64,000 nucleotides of DNA from Cohnella sp. AR92 (GTDB lineage Bacteria; Bacillota; Bacilli; Paenibacillales; Paenibacillaceae), in NCBI RefSeq assembly GCF_003990975.1, contig NZ_RZJR01000006.1, forward strand, positions 1 to 64,000, written 5' to 3'. Under the pieces are notes generated by a model that worked only from the letters and a program-made list of their open reading frames with translations, was not told the DNA's origin and searched no databases. This document shows positions 25,978-37,259 of this stretch, piece after piece (position 1 is the stretch's first letter; every line of letters starts with the position of its first letter). Position numbers and translations under genes: made by a program.

Positions 25978-26646
25978 TCAATCGCGGCATCGGATCACGA
26001 GCAAACGGCCTTCGCGGAGATGGATCGTTCCGCTTGGCTCGGCCAGCAGATTGCTGACTCCCAGCGACATCCCCGTCCGCAGAGTCGCTTCGTTCAGCGG
26101 ATACTGGAAGCCATCGAGCGTAATTCCGCTGGCTACCGGCGTCATTGGCAGAAGCGAGACGACGGGATAGCGGTCGGAGATCTCGATATCGCGGCTGCCC
26201 GGACCCGACAGGAGGCTGATCTCGTTGTTCTCGTCGCAGAGCGAGGCGTCGCAGCCTTCGGCGTCGGCGATGGCGAGAAGCTGGACGTTCGCCAGGCTGT
26301 GGTCGAAGCGGGTGCCGAGGCCGCCTACGATCTTGATCTTCTTGAAGCCCCGCTTGATGGCTTCCCTTATCGCCAGCTCCGTATCCGTCCAATCTTTATC
26401 GATCGGATCGTAGGCTTGACATTCTTCCGAAGCGTCTTGGACTTGCTTGAACTGCCGAGCGTCGATCGAATCGAAATCGCCAAGCGCCAGATGAGGGCGG
26501 AAGCCGTGCTGGACCAGGTAGAACGCTCCCCGATCGGCGCCGATCAAGTAGTCGCTATCTTGAATCAGCGAGATCGACCAATCGCCCAATTGTCCCCCTG
26601 TGAATATAAGGGCGCGCTGAGTCGCCGATGTTGCCGATGTTGCCAT
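25978..26646 (-). CDS. thiN: Thiamine pyrophosphokinase
   Basis: ThiN transfers pyrophosphate from ATP to thiamine to give thiamine diphosphate. The 222-residue product has the TPK pattern: YLIGADRGAFYLVQHG, GDFDSI (metal and pyrophosphate site), KDWTDTELAI and GGLGTRFDHSLANVQLL, then a C-terminal beta domain with LREGRLLVI. It starts at ATG 26646 behind AGGAGG (11 nt spacing). It is convergent with the MBL gene with only about 20 bp between stops and no obvious terminator. Confidence 0.92.
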   Translation of the reverse strand: MATSATSATQRALIFTGGQLGDWSISLIQDSDYLIGADRGAFYLVQHGFRPHLALGDFDSIDARQFKQVQDASEECQAYDPIDKDWTDTELAIREAIKRGFKKIKIVGGLGTRFDHSLANVQLLAIADAEGCDASLCDENNEISLLSGPGSRDIEISDRYPVVSLLPMTPVASGITLDGFQYPLNEATLRTGMSLGVSNLLAEPSGTIHLREGRLLVIRCRD

Positions 26647-26803
26647 AACCAGATAAGCCTCCTATAGTAGAAATGCTTTGGACTTGCTTGCAAGCAGCAG
26701 CCCTTGGCAGCAATTGCGGAATTTCCCTTAAGTATAACGCAGACAAGGCGCAAGCGCCTAATCATTAACGAGATTAACGGTCTTGGAAGAGAGGAAGAGA
26801 GAG

Positions 26804-27271
26804 ATGTCGTATTCGGTGCTGTTCGTATGTCTGGGCAATATATGCCGTTCTCCCATGGCGGAAGCGGTATTCCGCGACAAAGCGGGGAAGGCGGGTCTTC
26901 GGGACCTGACGATCGATTCGGCCGGAACGGGAGACTGGCACATCGGGAAGCCTCCCCACGCGGGAACGAGAGGAGTGCTCGATACGAATCGAATCTCCTA
27001 TGAAGGGATGCGGGCCAGGCAGCTGAAGCGGGAGGATGGCGAGAAATTCGATCTTATCGTTGCGATGGACACGAACAACGAGAGGGACATTCGGTCCGTC
27101 ATCGGATCCGATTCCCGGGCGAAAGTCATCCGATTCCTCTCGCTCGTTCCCGAGAAGGGGTTGGACGACGTGCCCGATCCGTATTACACGGGCAACTTCG
27201 ACGAAGTGTTCGAGATGGTCGGAGAGGGCTGCGATCGTCTGATCGATAGAATCGTCGATCGTAAACAATAA
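26804..27271 (+). CDS. Low-molecular-weight protein tyrosine phosphatase
   Basis: The 155-residue enzyme has the CX5R active-site loop CLGNICRS (Cys9, Arg15) near the N-terminus and the general-acid DPYY motif in DVPDPYYTG, giving a complete catalytic set for LMW-PTP (YfkJ/YwlE type). I start at ATG 26804 (MSYSVLF) because GAGAGGAAGAGAG precedes it; an upstream in-frame ATG at 26783 has no ribosome site. Targets are unknown; YwlE in Bacillus removes arginine phosphate. Confidence 0.92.
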   Translation: MSYSVLFVCLGNICRSPMAEAVFRDKAGKAGLRDLTIDSAGTGDWHIGKPPHAGTRGVLDTNRISYEGMRARQLKREDGEKFDLIVAMDTNNERDIRSVIGSDSRAKVIRFLSLVPEKGLDDVPDPYYTGNFDEVFEMVGEGCDRLIDRIVDRKQ

Positions 27272-27327
27272 GAGCCGTCCCGGAGGTCGTATCGACCAAA
27301 GCAGAGACAGCTCCTTAAACGAGAACA

Positions 27328-27351
27328 GCAGCCGGCATGCTTGCCGGCTGC
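27328..27351. terminator. Hairpin between convergent phosphatase and esterase genes
   Basis: A perfect 9-bp stem GCAGCCGGC / GCCGGCTGC has a 6-nt loop and is followed by CGTTCGTTT on the plus strand and CTGTTCTCGTTT on the minus strand. It probably terminates both convergent genes. Confidence 0.75.
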
Positions 27352-27358
27352 CGTTCGT

Positions 27359-28105
27359 TTACATATGAGCTTCCGGCCCAAGGAACGCGCCGAGCGCCTC
27401 CGGAAGCTCGGATTGCCAGAAGCCCCACTTGTGCTCGCCGTCCTTTTCCCGATAATCCACGTATGCTCCTCTTGCGACGAGCGCTCTTCTCGCGGTTCGA
27501 TTCAGTTCAACGAAGTTGTACGTTCCGTGATCCGTCTCGAACGAGTTCTCTTGAAGTCCGACCGTCATCCATAAGGCAAGCGAGGACAAATCGCCGGAGG
27601 CCTGGATCTCGCGCAGGATCTCATCGTAATAAGCGCCGGACAGGGACAGGATTCGGGCGAAGAGCCCCGGGTAATGAAGCGCCAGGGAGAGGCTCGCGGC
27701 GCCGCCGAGCGAATCGCCCGCCAGCAGTCTCTCCTCCGGGGTACGGCGGACGGAGAAGTTGGCTTCCACATAAGGGAGCAGCTCCTCCGCGAAAAACCGC
27801 AGATAAGCGTCGTGGCGACCGCCTCCGGTTCGATACTCCGACGTGCGGTGCGATTTGTTCACGTCGACGCCGACAATAATATAAGGATCCCAATCCTCCT
27901 CGAGAATCAAGCGGTGGGAGATGGTCGCGATTCTTCCGAAGTTGAAGAAGTCCTCGCCGTCCTGGCAGTAAATGACCGGATAGCTGAGCATTTCCTGATA
28001 GCCTGGCGGAAGATAAACGCGGATCGACCGCATTCCTTCCTCCAGAATTCGACTCGGAACCTCGTGTCGCACGATCGTTCTTCTGGTAAGCGATGGTTCA
28101 CTCAT
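27359..28105 (-). CDS. Esterase D/Fes-type alpha/beta hydrolase
   Basis: The 248-residue protein is an alpha/beta hydrolase of the putative esterase family (YbbA/Fes-like): VYLPPGYQEMLSYPVIYCQDGEDFF, nucleophile elbow GDSLGGA, then an Asp/His region near GEHKWGFW. It has no signal peptide from ATG 28105 (MSEPSLTRR), which follows GGAAG. Such enzymes hydrolyse siderophore esters or S-formyl compounds; no siderophore genes are nearby, so the substrate is unknown. Confidence 0.85.
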   Translation of the reverse strand: MSEPSLTRRTIVRHEVPSRILEEGMRSIRVYLPPGYQEMLSYPVIYCQDGEDFFNFGRIATISHRLILEEDWDPYIIVGVDVNKSHRTSEYRTGGGRHDAYLRFFAEELLPYVEANFSVRRTPEERLLAGDSLGGAASLSLALHYPGLFARILSLSGAYYDEILREIQASGDLSSLALWMTVGLQENSFETDHGTYNFVELNRTARRALVARGAYVDYREKDGEHKWGFWQSELPEALGAFLGPEAHM

Positions 28106-29588
<1,483 letters not shown>

Positions 29589-29629
29589 TACGTAACAGCC
29601 GATAAACCATAGATGGGAGAGTTAGCAGC

Positions 29630-30607
29630 ATGGCACAAATGAACATGATTGAAGCCATTAAAGACGCGATGCGAGTCGAGCTGAAGCGCGACCCGAACGT
29701 GCTGATCTTCGGCGAAGACGTCGGCCACGTCGGCGGTGTCTTCCGCGCTACGGAAGGACTTCAAGCCGAGTTCGGCGAGAACCGGGTATTCGACACCCCG
29801 CTTGCCGAATCCGCTATCGGAGGTCTTGCCGTCGGTCTGGGAACGCAGGGCTTCCGTCCGATCGCAGAAATCCAATTCGTCGGCTTCATCTTCGAAGCGC
29901 TCGACCAAATGTTCGTTCAAGCGGCTCGCATGCGTTACCGTTCCGGCGGCCGTTACAACGCTCCGATCGTCTTCCGCACTCCGTTCGGCGGCGGCGTCAA
30001 AGCAGCCGAGCTTCATACCGATTCCCTGGAAGGTCTCGCGATCCAGACTCCGGGCATCAAGGTCATCGTTCCTTCCAACCCTTACGATGCGAAGGGCCTG
30101 CTGATCTCCGCGATCCGCGACAACGACCCTGTATTCTTCATGGAGCATTTGAACTTATACCGTGCATTCCGCGATGAAGTTCCAGAGGGTGAGTACACCG
30201 TTCCGATCGGCAAAGCGAACGTCGTTCGCGAAGGCGCGGATGTGACGATCATCGCTTACGGCCTCATGGTCCACACCGCCAAGAAGGCGGCGGACGAACT
30301 CGCGAAGGAAGGCATCAACGCGGAGATCATCGACCTGCGCACCCTGATGCCGCTCGATATCGACACGATCGTCGAGTCCATCAAGAAGACCAATCGCGCT
30401 ATCGTCGTTCAGGAAGCGCAGAAGACTTCCGGCGCGGCTGCCGAAATCATCGCTCAGATCAACGAGAAGGCGATCCTTCATCTCGAGGCTCCTGTGCTTC
30501 GTTGCGCCGGTCCGGATACGATTTATCCGTTCGCACAGATCGAAGACGCTTGGCTGCCGACTCCGGCACGCATCGTGAAGACGGCCAAGCAAGTGCTTGA
30601 GTTTTAA
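29630..30607 (+). CDS. pdhB: Pyruvate dehydrogenase E1 component, beta subunit
   Basis: The 325-residue beta subunit has the transketolase pyrimidine-binding domain ([28 protein letters not shown]) and the C-terminal transketolase domain ([44 protein letters not shown]). It forms the active E1 with PdhA. ATG 29630 lies 42 bp after pdhA, behind GGGAG. Confidence 0.96.
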   Translation: MAQMNMIEAIKDAMRVELKRDPNVLIFGEDVGHVGGVFRATEGLQAEFGENRVFDTPLAESAIGGLAVGLGTQGFRPIAEIQFVGFIFEALDQMFVQAARMRYRSGGRYNAPIVFRTPFGGGVKAAELHTDSLEGLAIQTPGIKVIVPSNPYDAKGLLISAIRDNDPVFFMEHLNLYRAFRDEVPEGEYTVPIGKANVVREGADVTIIAYGLMVHTAKKAADELAKEGINAEIIDLRTLMPLDIDTIVESIKKTNRAIVVQEAQKTSGAAAEIIAQINEKAILHLEAPVLRCAGPDTIYPFAQIEDAWLPTPARIVKTAKQVLEF

Positions 30608-30635
30608 TTAGAGGCATAAGACAGGAGGATTCGAC

Positions 30636-31967
30636 GTGGCTCGATTCGAATATCGTTTCCCCGAGCTCGGAGAAGGACTGCATGAAGGCGAAATCGTCAA
30701 GATGCACATTGCTCCGGGCCAGTCGGTAACAGACGAAGACATTATCATGGAAGTGCAGAACGATAAGGCAATCGTAGAAGTTCCTTGTCCGGTAAACGGC
30801 AAAGTGCTCGAAGTGTTCGGCAAGGACGGTCTCGTCATGCACGTCGGCGACGTGGTTGCCATCATCGAAGCGGAAGGAGAGCTTCCGGAATCGATCCACG
30901 CTTCCGACGCTCAATCTTCGGGCGGCAACGCCGCAACGGGCGGAGCCGACACGCAAGGCCAGCCGGCACAAGCGCCCGCGGCGGCCGCTCCGGCAGCGCC
31001 TGCGGCACCGGCTGCGGAAGCCGCGCCTGCCAACGCCGTCGTTCTGGCTACTCCTAGCATCCGCAAGCTCGCTCGCGAGAAGGGCGTTGCGATCGCAAGC
31101 GTGAACGGAACCGGCAAGAACGGCCGCATCACCCGCGACGACGTGCTTGCGTTCGCTCAAGGCGGAGCTCCTGCGGCCGCTCCGGCTCAAGAAGCGGCTC
31201 CAGCCGCGGCGTCCGCCGGACAAGCCGCTGCCGCTCCGGCAGCCAAGACGGTTCAAGTAGGAACCGGCGTAGAAGAAAGAGTGCCGTTCAAGGGCATCCG
31301 CAAGGCGATCGCGAACGCGATGGTCAAATCCGCTTACACGGCTCCTCACGTGACGCTGATGGACGAAGTAGACGTGACCGCGCTGGTGGCTCTGCGTACT
31401 CGCTCCAAGGCGTTCGCCGAGAAGAAGGGCGTCAAGCTGACGTACCTGCCGTTCATCGTCAAGGCGCTCGTCGCCGCTTGCCGCGAATTCCCGGTCATGA
31501 ACGCCATGATCGACGAAGCGGCTAACGAGATCGTCTATAAGAAGTATTACAACATCGGCATCGCGACCGATACGGACAACGGGCTTATCGTTCCGGTCGT
31601 TCATGACGCGGATCGCAAGAACATCTGGTCCATCGCGAACGAGATTCGCGATCTGGCAAGCCGCGGTCGCGACGGCAAGCTGACCCCGAACGAGATGAAG
31701 GGCAGCACGATCTCGATCACGAACATCGGCTCCGCCGGCGGCATGTTCTTCACGCCGATCATCAACTTCCCGGAAGTGGCGATCCTCGGTACGGGACGCA
31801 TCTCCGAGAAGCCGGTCATCAAGAACGGCGAGATCGTCGCCGCTCCGGTCATGGCTCTGTCGCTCAGCTTCGATCACCGTATCGTCGACGGCGCAACCGC
31901 CCAGAATTTCATGAACTACATCAAACAGCTGCTCGCTGATCCCGAGCTGCTCGTAATGGAGGTATAA
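30636..31967 (+). CDS. pdhC: Dihydrolipoamide acetyltransferase, E2 of the PDH complex
   Basis: The 443-residue E2 has one lipoyl domain (about 1-80, lipoyl Lys in [10 protein letters not shown]), an Ala/Pro/Gln-rich linker, a peripheral-subunit-binding domain ([25 protein letters not shown]), a second Ala/Pro linker and a catalytic domain (about 210-443) ending in the active-site motif FDHRIVDGA. The long alanine-proline linkers are typical. It starts with GTG 30636 behind AGGAGG. Confidence 0.96.
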   Translation: MARFEYRFPELGEGLHEGEIVKMHIAPGQSVTDEDIIMEVQNDKAIVEVPCPVNGKVLEVFGKDGLVMHVGDVVAIIEAEGELPESIHASDAQSSGGNAATGGADTQGQPAQAPAAAAPAAPAAPAAEAAPANAVVLATPSIRKLAREKGVAIASVNGTGKNGRITRDDVLAFAQGGAPAAAPAQEAAPAAASAGQAAAAPAAKTVQVGTGVEERVPFKGIRKAIANAMVKSAYTAPHVTLMDEVDVTALVALRTRSKAFAEKKGVKLTYLPFIVKALVAACREFPVMNAMIDEAANEIVYKKYYNIGIATDTDNGLIVPVVHDADRKNIWSIANEIRDLASRGRDGKLTPNEMKGSTISITNIGSAGGMFFTPIINFPEVAILGTGRISEKPVIKNGEIVAAPVMALSLSFDHRIVDGATAQNFMNYIKQLLADPELLVMEV

Positions 31968-31970
31968 GAC

Positions 31971-33392
31971 ATGGTCGTAGGAGACGCTTCTCTTGATATC
32001 GATTTGCTCATCATTGGTGCGGGCCCTGGCGGATATGTCGCTGCTATCCGTGCCGCTCAACTCGGTCAGAAGGTCATCATCGCCGACAAAGGCAACTTCG
32101 GCGGCGTGTGCTTGAACGTCGGCTGTATCCCTTCCAAGGCGCTGATCAACGCAGCTCACCACTTCGAAGAGATGATTCACGGCGACAAGTACGGCCTCAA
32201 AGCCGACAACGTCAGCGTGGACTTCGGCAAGGTTCAAGAATACAAGGGTTCGGTCGTTAACAAAATGACGAGCGGCGTCGAGATGCTTCTGAAGGCGAAC
32301 AAGGTCGAGATGTTCCGCGGCGAAGTCATGTTCATCAACGAGAACGAAGCTCGCCTGTTCAACGATCAGGAATCTCCGCGCTACCGCTTCAAGAACTGCA
32401 TCATCGCGACGGGCTCCCGTCCGATCGAGCTGAAGGCGTTCCCGTTCGGCGGACGCATCCTGTCCTCGACCGAAGCGCTCTCGCTGCCTGAAGTTCCGAA
32501 GAGCATGATCGTCATCGGCGGCGGCTACATCGGCGCCGAGCTCGGCCAGATGTACTCGAAGTTCGGCACGCAGATCACGATCCTCGAAGGCGCGGACACG
32601 ATCATCCCTGGCTTCGACAAGGACATGAGCCAACTCGTCGTCAAGAAGATGAAGAAGAACAACGTCGAGATCGTGAACGGCGCGCTTGCGAAGAGCGCCG
32701 AGCAGACCGACAAGGACATCACGGTGACTTACGAAGTGAAGGGCGAGACGAAGACCGTTACCGCCGATTACCTTCTCGTTACCGTCGGCCGTCGCCCGAA
32801 CACGGACGGAGAGCTTGGCCTCGACCTCATCGGCGTCAAGGTCGGCGAGCGCGGCCTGATCGAAGTCGACGACCAATGCCGCACGAACATCAAGCACATC
32901 TTCGCGATCGGCGATATCGTTCCGGGCGCCGCTCTTGCGCACAAGGCTTCCTATGAAGCCAAGGTTGCCGCGGAAGCGATCGCGGGACTGCCATCCAAGG
33001 TTGACTACAAGTGTATCCCGGCCGTCGCGTTCACCGATCCGGAGTGCGCGAGCGTAGGCTACACCGAGAAAGAAGCCAAGGAGAAGGGCCTCAACGTCAA
33101 GTCCAGCAAGTTCCCGTTCGGCGGCAACGGCCGCGCGGTAACGCTTGACGGCGCAGACGGCTTCATGAAGATCATCTCCGACGCGGAGACGGGCCTTGTC
33201 TACGGCGCGCAAATCGCCGGCGTCGAAGCATCCAACATCATTGCCGAGCTCGGTCTGGCGATCGAGATGGGCGCCACGGTCGAAGACATCGCTCTGACGA
33301 TCCATGCTCACCCGACGCTGGGCGAGATCACGATGGATACGGCGGAACTGGCGATGGGCCATCCGATCCACACGCTTGCTCCGAAGAAGTAA
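31971..33392 (+). CDS. pdhD: Dihydrolipoamide dehydrogenase, E3 of the PDH complex
   Basis: The 473-residue flavoprotein reoxidises the lipoyl groups and passes electrons to NAD. It shows the FAD motif [13 protein letters not shown], the redox disulfide [13 protein letters not shown], the NAD site [15 protein letters not shown] and the C-terminal interface motif HAHPTLGE. It begins 3 bp after pdhC with GGAGG upstream and ends at a strong terminator. Confidence 0.96.
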   Translation: MVVGDASLDIDLLIIGAGPGGYVAAIRAAQLGQKVIIADKGNFGGVCLNVGCIPSKALINAAHHFEEMIHGDKYGLKADNVSVDFGKVQEYKGSVVNKMTSGVEMLLKANKVEMFRGEVMFINENEARLFNDQESPRYRFKNCIIATGSRPIELKAFPFGGRILSSTEALSLPEVPKSMIVIGGGYIGAELGQMYSKFGTQITILEGADTIIPGFDKDMSQLVVKKMKKNNVEIVNGALAKSAEQTDKDITVTYEVKGETKTVTADYLLVTVGRRPNTDGELGLDLIGVKVGERGLIEVDDQCRTNIKHIFAIGDIVPGAALAHKASYEAKVAAEAIAGLPSKVDYKCIPAVAFTDPECASVGYTEKEAKEKGLNVKSSKFPFGGNGRAVTLDGADGFMKIISDAETGLVYGAQIAGVEASNIIAELGLAIEMGATVEDIALTIHAHPTLGEITMDTAELAMGHPIHTLAPKK

Positions 33393-33404
33393 ACACCCTT
33401 GCTA

Positions 33405-33452
33405 AAAAGCCCGATCCAAGCAGCAGAGAATGCTGCTTGGATCGGGCTTTAT
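33405..33452. terminator. Terminator of the pdh operon, shared with the opposing sgrR-like gene
   Basis: A 19-bp perfect stem (AAGCCCGATCCAAGCAGCA with its complement at 33432-33450) and a 5-nt loop are flanked by five A on one side and TTTATTC on the other. Confidence 0.93.
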
Positions 33453-33463
33453 TCATATGCGCC

Positions 33464-35275
33464 TTAAGTGAGATTCTCCAGCCAGATGTCCTTGAAGTCG
33501 ATCCATCCGAGCGAATTCAGGCTTGCGCCGCGGACGGACGGGTGAAGGTAACGATTGACGCTCTGGTGATAGAGGAACATAATGGCTGCTTCGTCTCGCA
33601 GCCGATCTTCGATCTGGCGGAGCGCCAGACGGCGATCTCGGATCGTCTCGGCCTTCAACGAATCATCGATTCGCGACCGGATCTGAGCGAGCCGTTCCGG
33701 GTCCAAGTAGCTGCTGACGATGCAATTCCCATGCTCGTAAAGCTCGATCTCGCAGACTTCGTCCTCGACGAAGATGATCCGGTTGATGGCAAAATCGGCA
33801 TCCCCAAGGGAATCGCCGCCGTCTATCGACTCTTTGAAGCTGGAAACGATGATCTCCGTCGGGATTCCCCATTCGGCCAGCCTGTTGACGATCCATTGCG
33901 CATCCTTGCTGAAACGGTCGCGCGTGCGCAAGCGCAGGACGGAGCCGTCGTAACGGCTTTCGCGCAGCGCCGCCCGAATCCGTTCCGGATCCAGCGAGCC
34001 GACGGGAGAAGCCATGCTGACCTCGGGCCGGAAGCTGGTCGCGGCCAGCATGCGTTCGCTTCCGAGTTCCTTGACGAGGTCGTCCGAATTCAGGATCATG
34101 CGGACGGCGCGCCGGAACGCTTCGGACTGCTGAGGGCCTTGCCGGTTCAAGTTCCAGATGACCAAGACGCAGCCTTCGCACAATTGCGCCAGCCGTTGGC
34201 CCTCCTCTTCGGTCGACAACGCCTCGATGACATCCTGTTCCTTGTCTTTGCTCTGCATCACTTCAGGCAGCTCGTTCAAAGCATCCTGGCAATTCTCCGG
34301 CACCGTTACGATTCGTACTCCATCCAGATAAGGACGGCCGGCGTAATAGCCGGCATGGGCGCCCAGCGTAATCCCGTTCGGAGTGTAAGAGAGAAGACGG
34401 AACGGACCGCTGCCGACCGGCAGCATCCAGAAGGCTTCTTCCGACTGTCCCCCTAGATCCTTCGGCAGAATCGAGATCGCCGACGTGCAGAGGAATCGGT
34501 CGAAGATTCGATTAGGCGCCGTCAATTTAAACCGAACGACCCAAGGGCCGACCGCCTCGACTTCCTTCAAGCCGCGAAGAACCCAGCTGTTCGGCTTGCC
34601 GGAGCGAAGCCTATCGCATGTATAGACGACGTCTGCCGACGTCAATTCGCGGCCATTGTGGAACAGCACTCCCTTACGAAGGTAGAACACCCATTCCATG
34701 GCATCCGGGCTTGACTTCCAGTCATGGGCGATTCCTCCCACGATCTTCTTCTGGCTCTCGTCGAACTGGACAAGCCTTCCGAAGATTTGGCGGATCACAT
34801 GGGAGTCGAAGCCGTAATTCACTTCGGCGGGATCGAGCGTCAATACCGATTGGAACACGGGGAAGCGAAGGATGTCGCGGGGGATCATGCCGTCGCGTTC
34901 AATCTTCTCGTACCCGAAGTGTCCGTTCAGCCAGTCCAGGAACTTCTCCTTGGCGCCCGTACCTTCCGAGAAACGGTCCACCAATTCGAACGAGTGCTTG
35001 TAATCCCCGCGTTCGACAAGGCTCCGGCTCGTGTCGAGCAAGAACGTTTCCTTATCCGATAGGAAAGCGATGCGGGAGCGATTGCCTCTTCCGACTCCGG
35101 GAGACCATCGGATGAGCCGTTCTTCCTCGAGCTTCCTCAGCACCAGCTTCGCGTTGCGGGGCGTGCAGTATAAGAGCTCGGACAGTTCGTCGACCGTCGC
35201 TTCGTAGAACTCCTCGACTTTCCCTTCGCCGTTGTAGCGGTCGTACAACGTTAAGTATCTCTCGGCCGTCAACAT
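33464..35275 (-). CDS. SgrR-like protein: winged helix plus peptide-binding-protein domain
   Basis: The 603-residue protein has an N-terminal winged-helix segment (VDELSELLYCTPRNAKLVLRKLEEERLIRWSPGVGRGNRS, the SgrR_N pattern) followed by an SBP_bac_5 oligopeptide-binding domain (PVFQSVLTLDPAEVNYGFDSHVIRQIFGRLV, RKGVLFHNGRELTSADVVYT, VGSGPFRLLSYTPNG). There is no signal peptide, so the binding domain is cytoplasmic, fitting a ligand-sensing regulator like SgrR. ATG 35275 follows GGAGGG. Ligand and targets are unknown, and no transporter lies next to it. Confidence 0.85.
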   Translation of the reverse strand: MLTAERYLTLYDRYNGEGKVEEFYEATVDELSELLYCTPRNAKLVLRKLEEERLIRWSPGVGRGNRSRIAFLSDKETFLLDTSRSLVERGDYKHSFELVDRFSEGTGAKEKFLDWLNGHFGYEKIERDGMIPRDILRFPVFQSVLTLDPAEVNYGFDSHVIRQIFGRLVQFDESQKKIVGGIAHDWKSSPDAMEWVFYLRKGVLFHNGRELTSADVVYTCDRLRSGKPNSWVLRGLKEVEAVGPWVVRFKLTAPNRIFDRFLCTSAISILPKDLGGQSEEAFWMLPVGSGPFRLLSYTPNGITLGAHAGYYAGRPYLDGVRIVTVPENCQDALNELPEVMQSKDKEQDVIEALSTEEEGQRLAQLCEGCVLVIWNLNRQGPQQSEAFRRAVRMILNSDDLVKELGSERMLAATSFRPEVSMASPVGSLDPERIRAALRESRYDGSVLRLRTRDRFSKDAQWIVNRLAEWGIPTEIIVSSFKESIDGGDSLGDADFAINRIIFVEDEVCEIELYEHGNCIVSSYLDPERLAQIRSRIDDSLKAETIRDRRLALRQIEDRLRDEAAIMFLYHQSVNRYLHPSVRGASLNSLGWIDFKDIWLENLT

Positions 35276-35404
35276 GGCAGATCAGCCCTCCAATCGCTTC
35301 GTTCCTTAAAAGGTGAAATCTAATAATAAGATTCTACGCTTTTTATCATCTTTTGAGAAGTCCATAATTGGTATCAATAGGATACGAAGTGGGGGAGTAC
35401 AAAC

Positions 35405-35590
35405 ATGCTGGACCAAGAATACATGCTTGAGAAAATGCGGGAGAGCGGCAATCGGGAGCTTATGAGGATCGAGAAGAGGTACCAGGCTGGACAAGAAGGG
35501 CGGGATAGCCGGTCTAGCTCGCGAAAGATCAGGCGTCCGCGAATGCTGGCCATCCTCCTGTCAATAATCGGACGGAACGCCACCCGATAA
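35405..35590 (+). CDS. Small basic ORF of unknown function
   Basis: A 61-residue ORF starts at ATG 35405, 8 nt after GGGGGAG. The product is strongly basic (MLEKMRESGNRELMRIEKRY, a Ser/Arg stretch, then SRKIRRPRMLAILLSIIGRNATR) with a hydrophobic patch near the C-terminus, too short for a clear membrane segment. I recognise no family. The good ribosome site supports translation, but this could be a chance ORF. Confidence 0.4.
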   Translation: MLDQEYMLEKMRESGNRELMRIEKRYQAGQEGRDSRSSSRKIRRPRMLAILLSIIGRNATR

Positions 35591-35667
35591 TCCGTTGCAG
35601 CTCTGCTGGCTTCCTGCCGAATTTTATTTTCTTGCCGCGCGGGCTCGTTTCGGGCTTCTGGCAAGAC

Positions 35668-35673
35668 TATAAT
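35668..35673 (+). promoter_or_regulatory. -10 element upstream of the thioesterase gene
   Basis: A perfect TATAAT lies 46 bp before the start codon; the -35 position (35645-35650, TCGTTT) is poor. Confidence 0.4.
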
Positions 35674-35719
35674 AAGGAATAGACAGGCAGCGACAGCTGG
35701 CAGAGAGGGGTAGCGCAAC

Positions 35720-36211
35720 ATGAATGCCAATGGCAAACCGACGAGCGTCTCTCGTTCGATAAAGACGATGCTCGTTTTTCCGGGGGATACGAATTATCAC
35801 GGGACGATGTTCGGCGGGAACTTAATGAAGTACATAGACGAGATCTGCGTGATCGCCGCGATGAGGCACTGCGGACGCCGGGTGGTCACCGCTTCGACGG
35901 ACAGCCTCGACTTCAAATCTCCGGTGCGGATGGGGGAGGCGGTCGAGCTGGAAGCGTTCGTGTCTTGGACCGGAAGGACGTCGATGGAGATCTACTGCAT
36001 CGTTCGGGCCGAGAACCTGGAGACGGGGGATCGGCGCACGACCGTTACCTGCTTCAACACTTTCGTGGCGGTCGACGAGAACGGCAAGCCCGCGCCGGTA
36101 CCGGCGGTCCTTCCGGAGACGGATATCGAGAGAAAGCTTCACGCGAGCGCGCCGGAACGGGCGGAGATGCGCAAGAAACGGCGGGAAGAAACTTATTATA
36201 TCGACGATTAG
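35720..36211 (+). CDS. Hotdog-fold acyl-CoA thioesterase (YkhA-like)
   Basis: The 163-residue protein has the hotdog thioesterase pattern of the YkhA/YciA family: PGDTNYHGTMFGGNLMKYIDEICVIAA near the N-terminus (catalytic Asp/Asn region), STDSLDFKSPVRMGE and TCFNTFVAVDENGKP. It hydrolyses acyl-CoA thioesters in the cytoplasm; chain-length preference is unknown. ATG 35720 has AGAGGGG upstream. Confidence 0.92.
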   Translation: MNANGKPTSVSRSIKTMLVFPGDTNYHGTMFGGNLMKYIDEICVIAAMRHCGRRVVTASTDSLDFKSPVRMGEAVELEAFVSWTGRTSMEIYCIVRAENLETGDRRTTVTCFNTFVAVDENGKPAPVPAVLPETDIERKLHASAPERAEMRKKRREETYYIDD

Positions 36212-36221
36212 AACTCGACAA

Positions 36222-36256
36222 CGGAGCACGGGCGAATCCCCGCGCTCTGTTTTCCA
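36222..36256 (+). terminator. Terminator after the thioesterase gene
   Basis: GAGC-ACGGG pairs with CCCGC-GCTC around a CGAATC loop and is followed by TGTTTTCC. Confidence 0.7.
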
Positions 36257-36279
36257 TTAAAGCGTTAATTCAATTATGA

Positions 36280-36308
36280 TCGACAGAAACCTCACAATAA
36301 GCTAAAAT
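36280..36308 (+). promoter_or_regulatory. thyA promoter (sigma-A type)
   Basis: TCGACA (36280-36285) and TAAAAT (36303-36308) have a 17-bp spacer, about 35 bp before the thyA start. Confidence 0.65.
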
Positions 36309-36342
36309 GATCAGTAAATAACGACAAAAGGTGTGTAAGGAA

Positions 36343-37137
36343 TTGCGTAATTATTTGGATCTGCTGCAAGACGTGCTCGATAACGGCGTCAAGAAAGAAG
36401 ACCGTACGGGAACGGGAACTCTTAGCGTATTCGGCAGACAGCTTCGCTTCGACCTGTCGAAGGGATTCCCACTCGTGACGACCAAACGCCTGCATCTCAA
36501 GTCGATCGTCCACGAACTGCTCTGGTTCTTGAGCGGAGACACGAATATTCGTTATTTGAAGGAGAACGGCGTCTCGATCTGGGACGAATGGGCCGACGAG
36601 AACGGCGACCTGGGACCGGTTTACGGCTCTCAATGGCGCGCTTGGGAGACTCCGGACGGCCGCGTCATCGATCAGATTACCGAGGTTGTCGCCGCTATCA
36701 AACGGAATCCCGATTCCCGCAGGCATATCGTAAGCGCTTGGAATGTCGCCGAGATCGACAAGATGAAGCTGCCGCCCTGCCACTTCGTGTTCCAATTCTA
36801 CGTTGCGAACGGCAAGCTCAGCTGCATGCTGACGATGCGTTCCATCGATACGTTCCTGGGATTGCCCTTCAACATCGCTTCCTATGCGCTCTTGACCCAT
36901 ATGATCGCCCAGCAGTGCGATCTGGACGTCGGCGAATTCATCTGGTCCGGGGGAGACACGCATATCTACAGCAATCACCTGGAGCAAGTCAAGCTTCAAT
37001 TGACGCGCGAACCGCTGCCGCTTCCCAAGCTCGTGATTAAGAGAAAGCCGGAATCGATCTTCGATTACCGCTACGAAGACTTCGAGTTCGCCGATTATCA
37101 GTACCATCCGGGTATCAAAGCGCCGGTAGCCATCTGA
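36343..37137 (+). CDS. thyA: Thymidylate synthase ThyA
   Basis: ThyA methylates dUMP to dTMP using methylene-tetrahydrofolate. The 264-residue product has the same length as Escherichia coli ThyA, with the catalytic cysteine at residue 146 (PPCHFVFQF), plus DRTGTGT, the dUMP-binding [10 protein letters not shown] and [12 protein letters not shown] chose the TTG at 36343, 9 nt after AAGGTG, because the protein then begins [15 protein letters not shown], aligning with the E. coli start; a GTG at 36331 adds four residues and sits on the ribosome site. folA follows 122 bp downstream, and its product regenerates the folate cofactor. Confidence 0.96.
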   Translation: MRNYLDLLQDVLDNGVKKEDRTGTGTLSVFGRQLRFDLSKGFPLVTTKRLHLKSIVHELLWFLSGDTNIRYLKENGVSIWDEWADENGDLGPVYGSQWRAWETPDGRVIDQITEVVAAIKRNPDSRRHIVSAWNVAEIDKMKLPPCHFVFQFYVANGKLSCMLTMRSIDTFLGLPFNIASYALLTHMIAQQCDLDVGEFIWSGGDTHIYSNHLEQVKLQLTREPLPLPKLVIKRKPESIFDYRYEDFEFADYQYHPGIKAPVAI

Positions 37138-37163
37138 TTTTGCGCGGCTGCGGCTCTCAACTC

Positions 37164-37198
37164 CGAACGATTATTCGGAAATGTAACCGAATGTTCGG
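37164..37198. promoter_or_regulatory. Two inverted repeats upstream of folA
   Basis: CGAACGATTATTCG (37164-37177) resembles a LexA box with one mismatch, and CCGAATGTTCGG (37187-37198) is a perfect 12-bp palindrome. They could be one operator region; which regulator binds is unknown. Confidence 0.35.
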
Positions 37199-37259
37199 TA
37201 GTCACCGCCGTCGGCCTTATGGTATGATAGGATTACTCCGTTAGGGAAAAGGTGTTTAA

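Noticed and set aside
30459-33371. A very long open frame (970 codons) on the minus strand
   Set aside because: It lies entirely antisense to pdhB-pdhC-pdhD, which are well supported by motifs; the product is low-complexity and Arg/Asp/Leu-rich with no recognisable domain, a typical shadow in GC-rich DNA.
33663-34181. Second minus-strand frame inside the sgrR-like gene
   Set aside because: Out-of-frame shadow of the real gene, rich in Arg, with no ribosome site.
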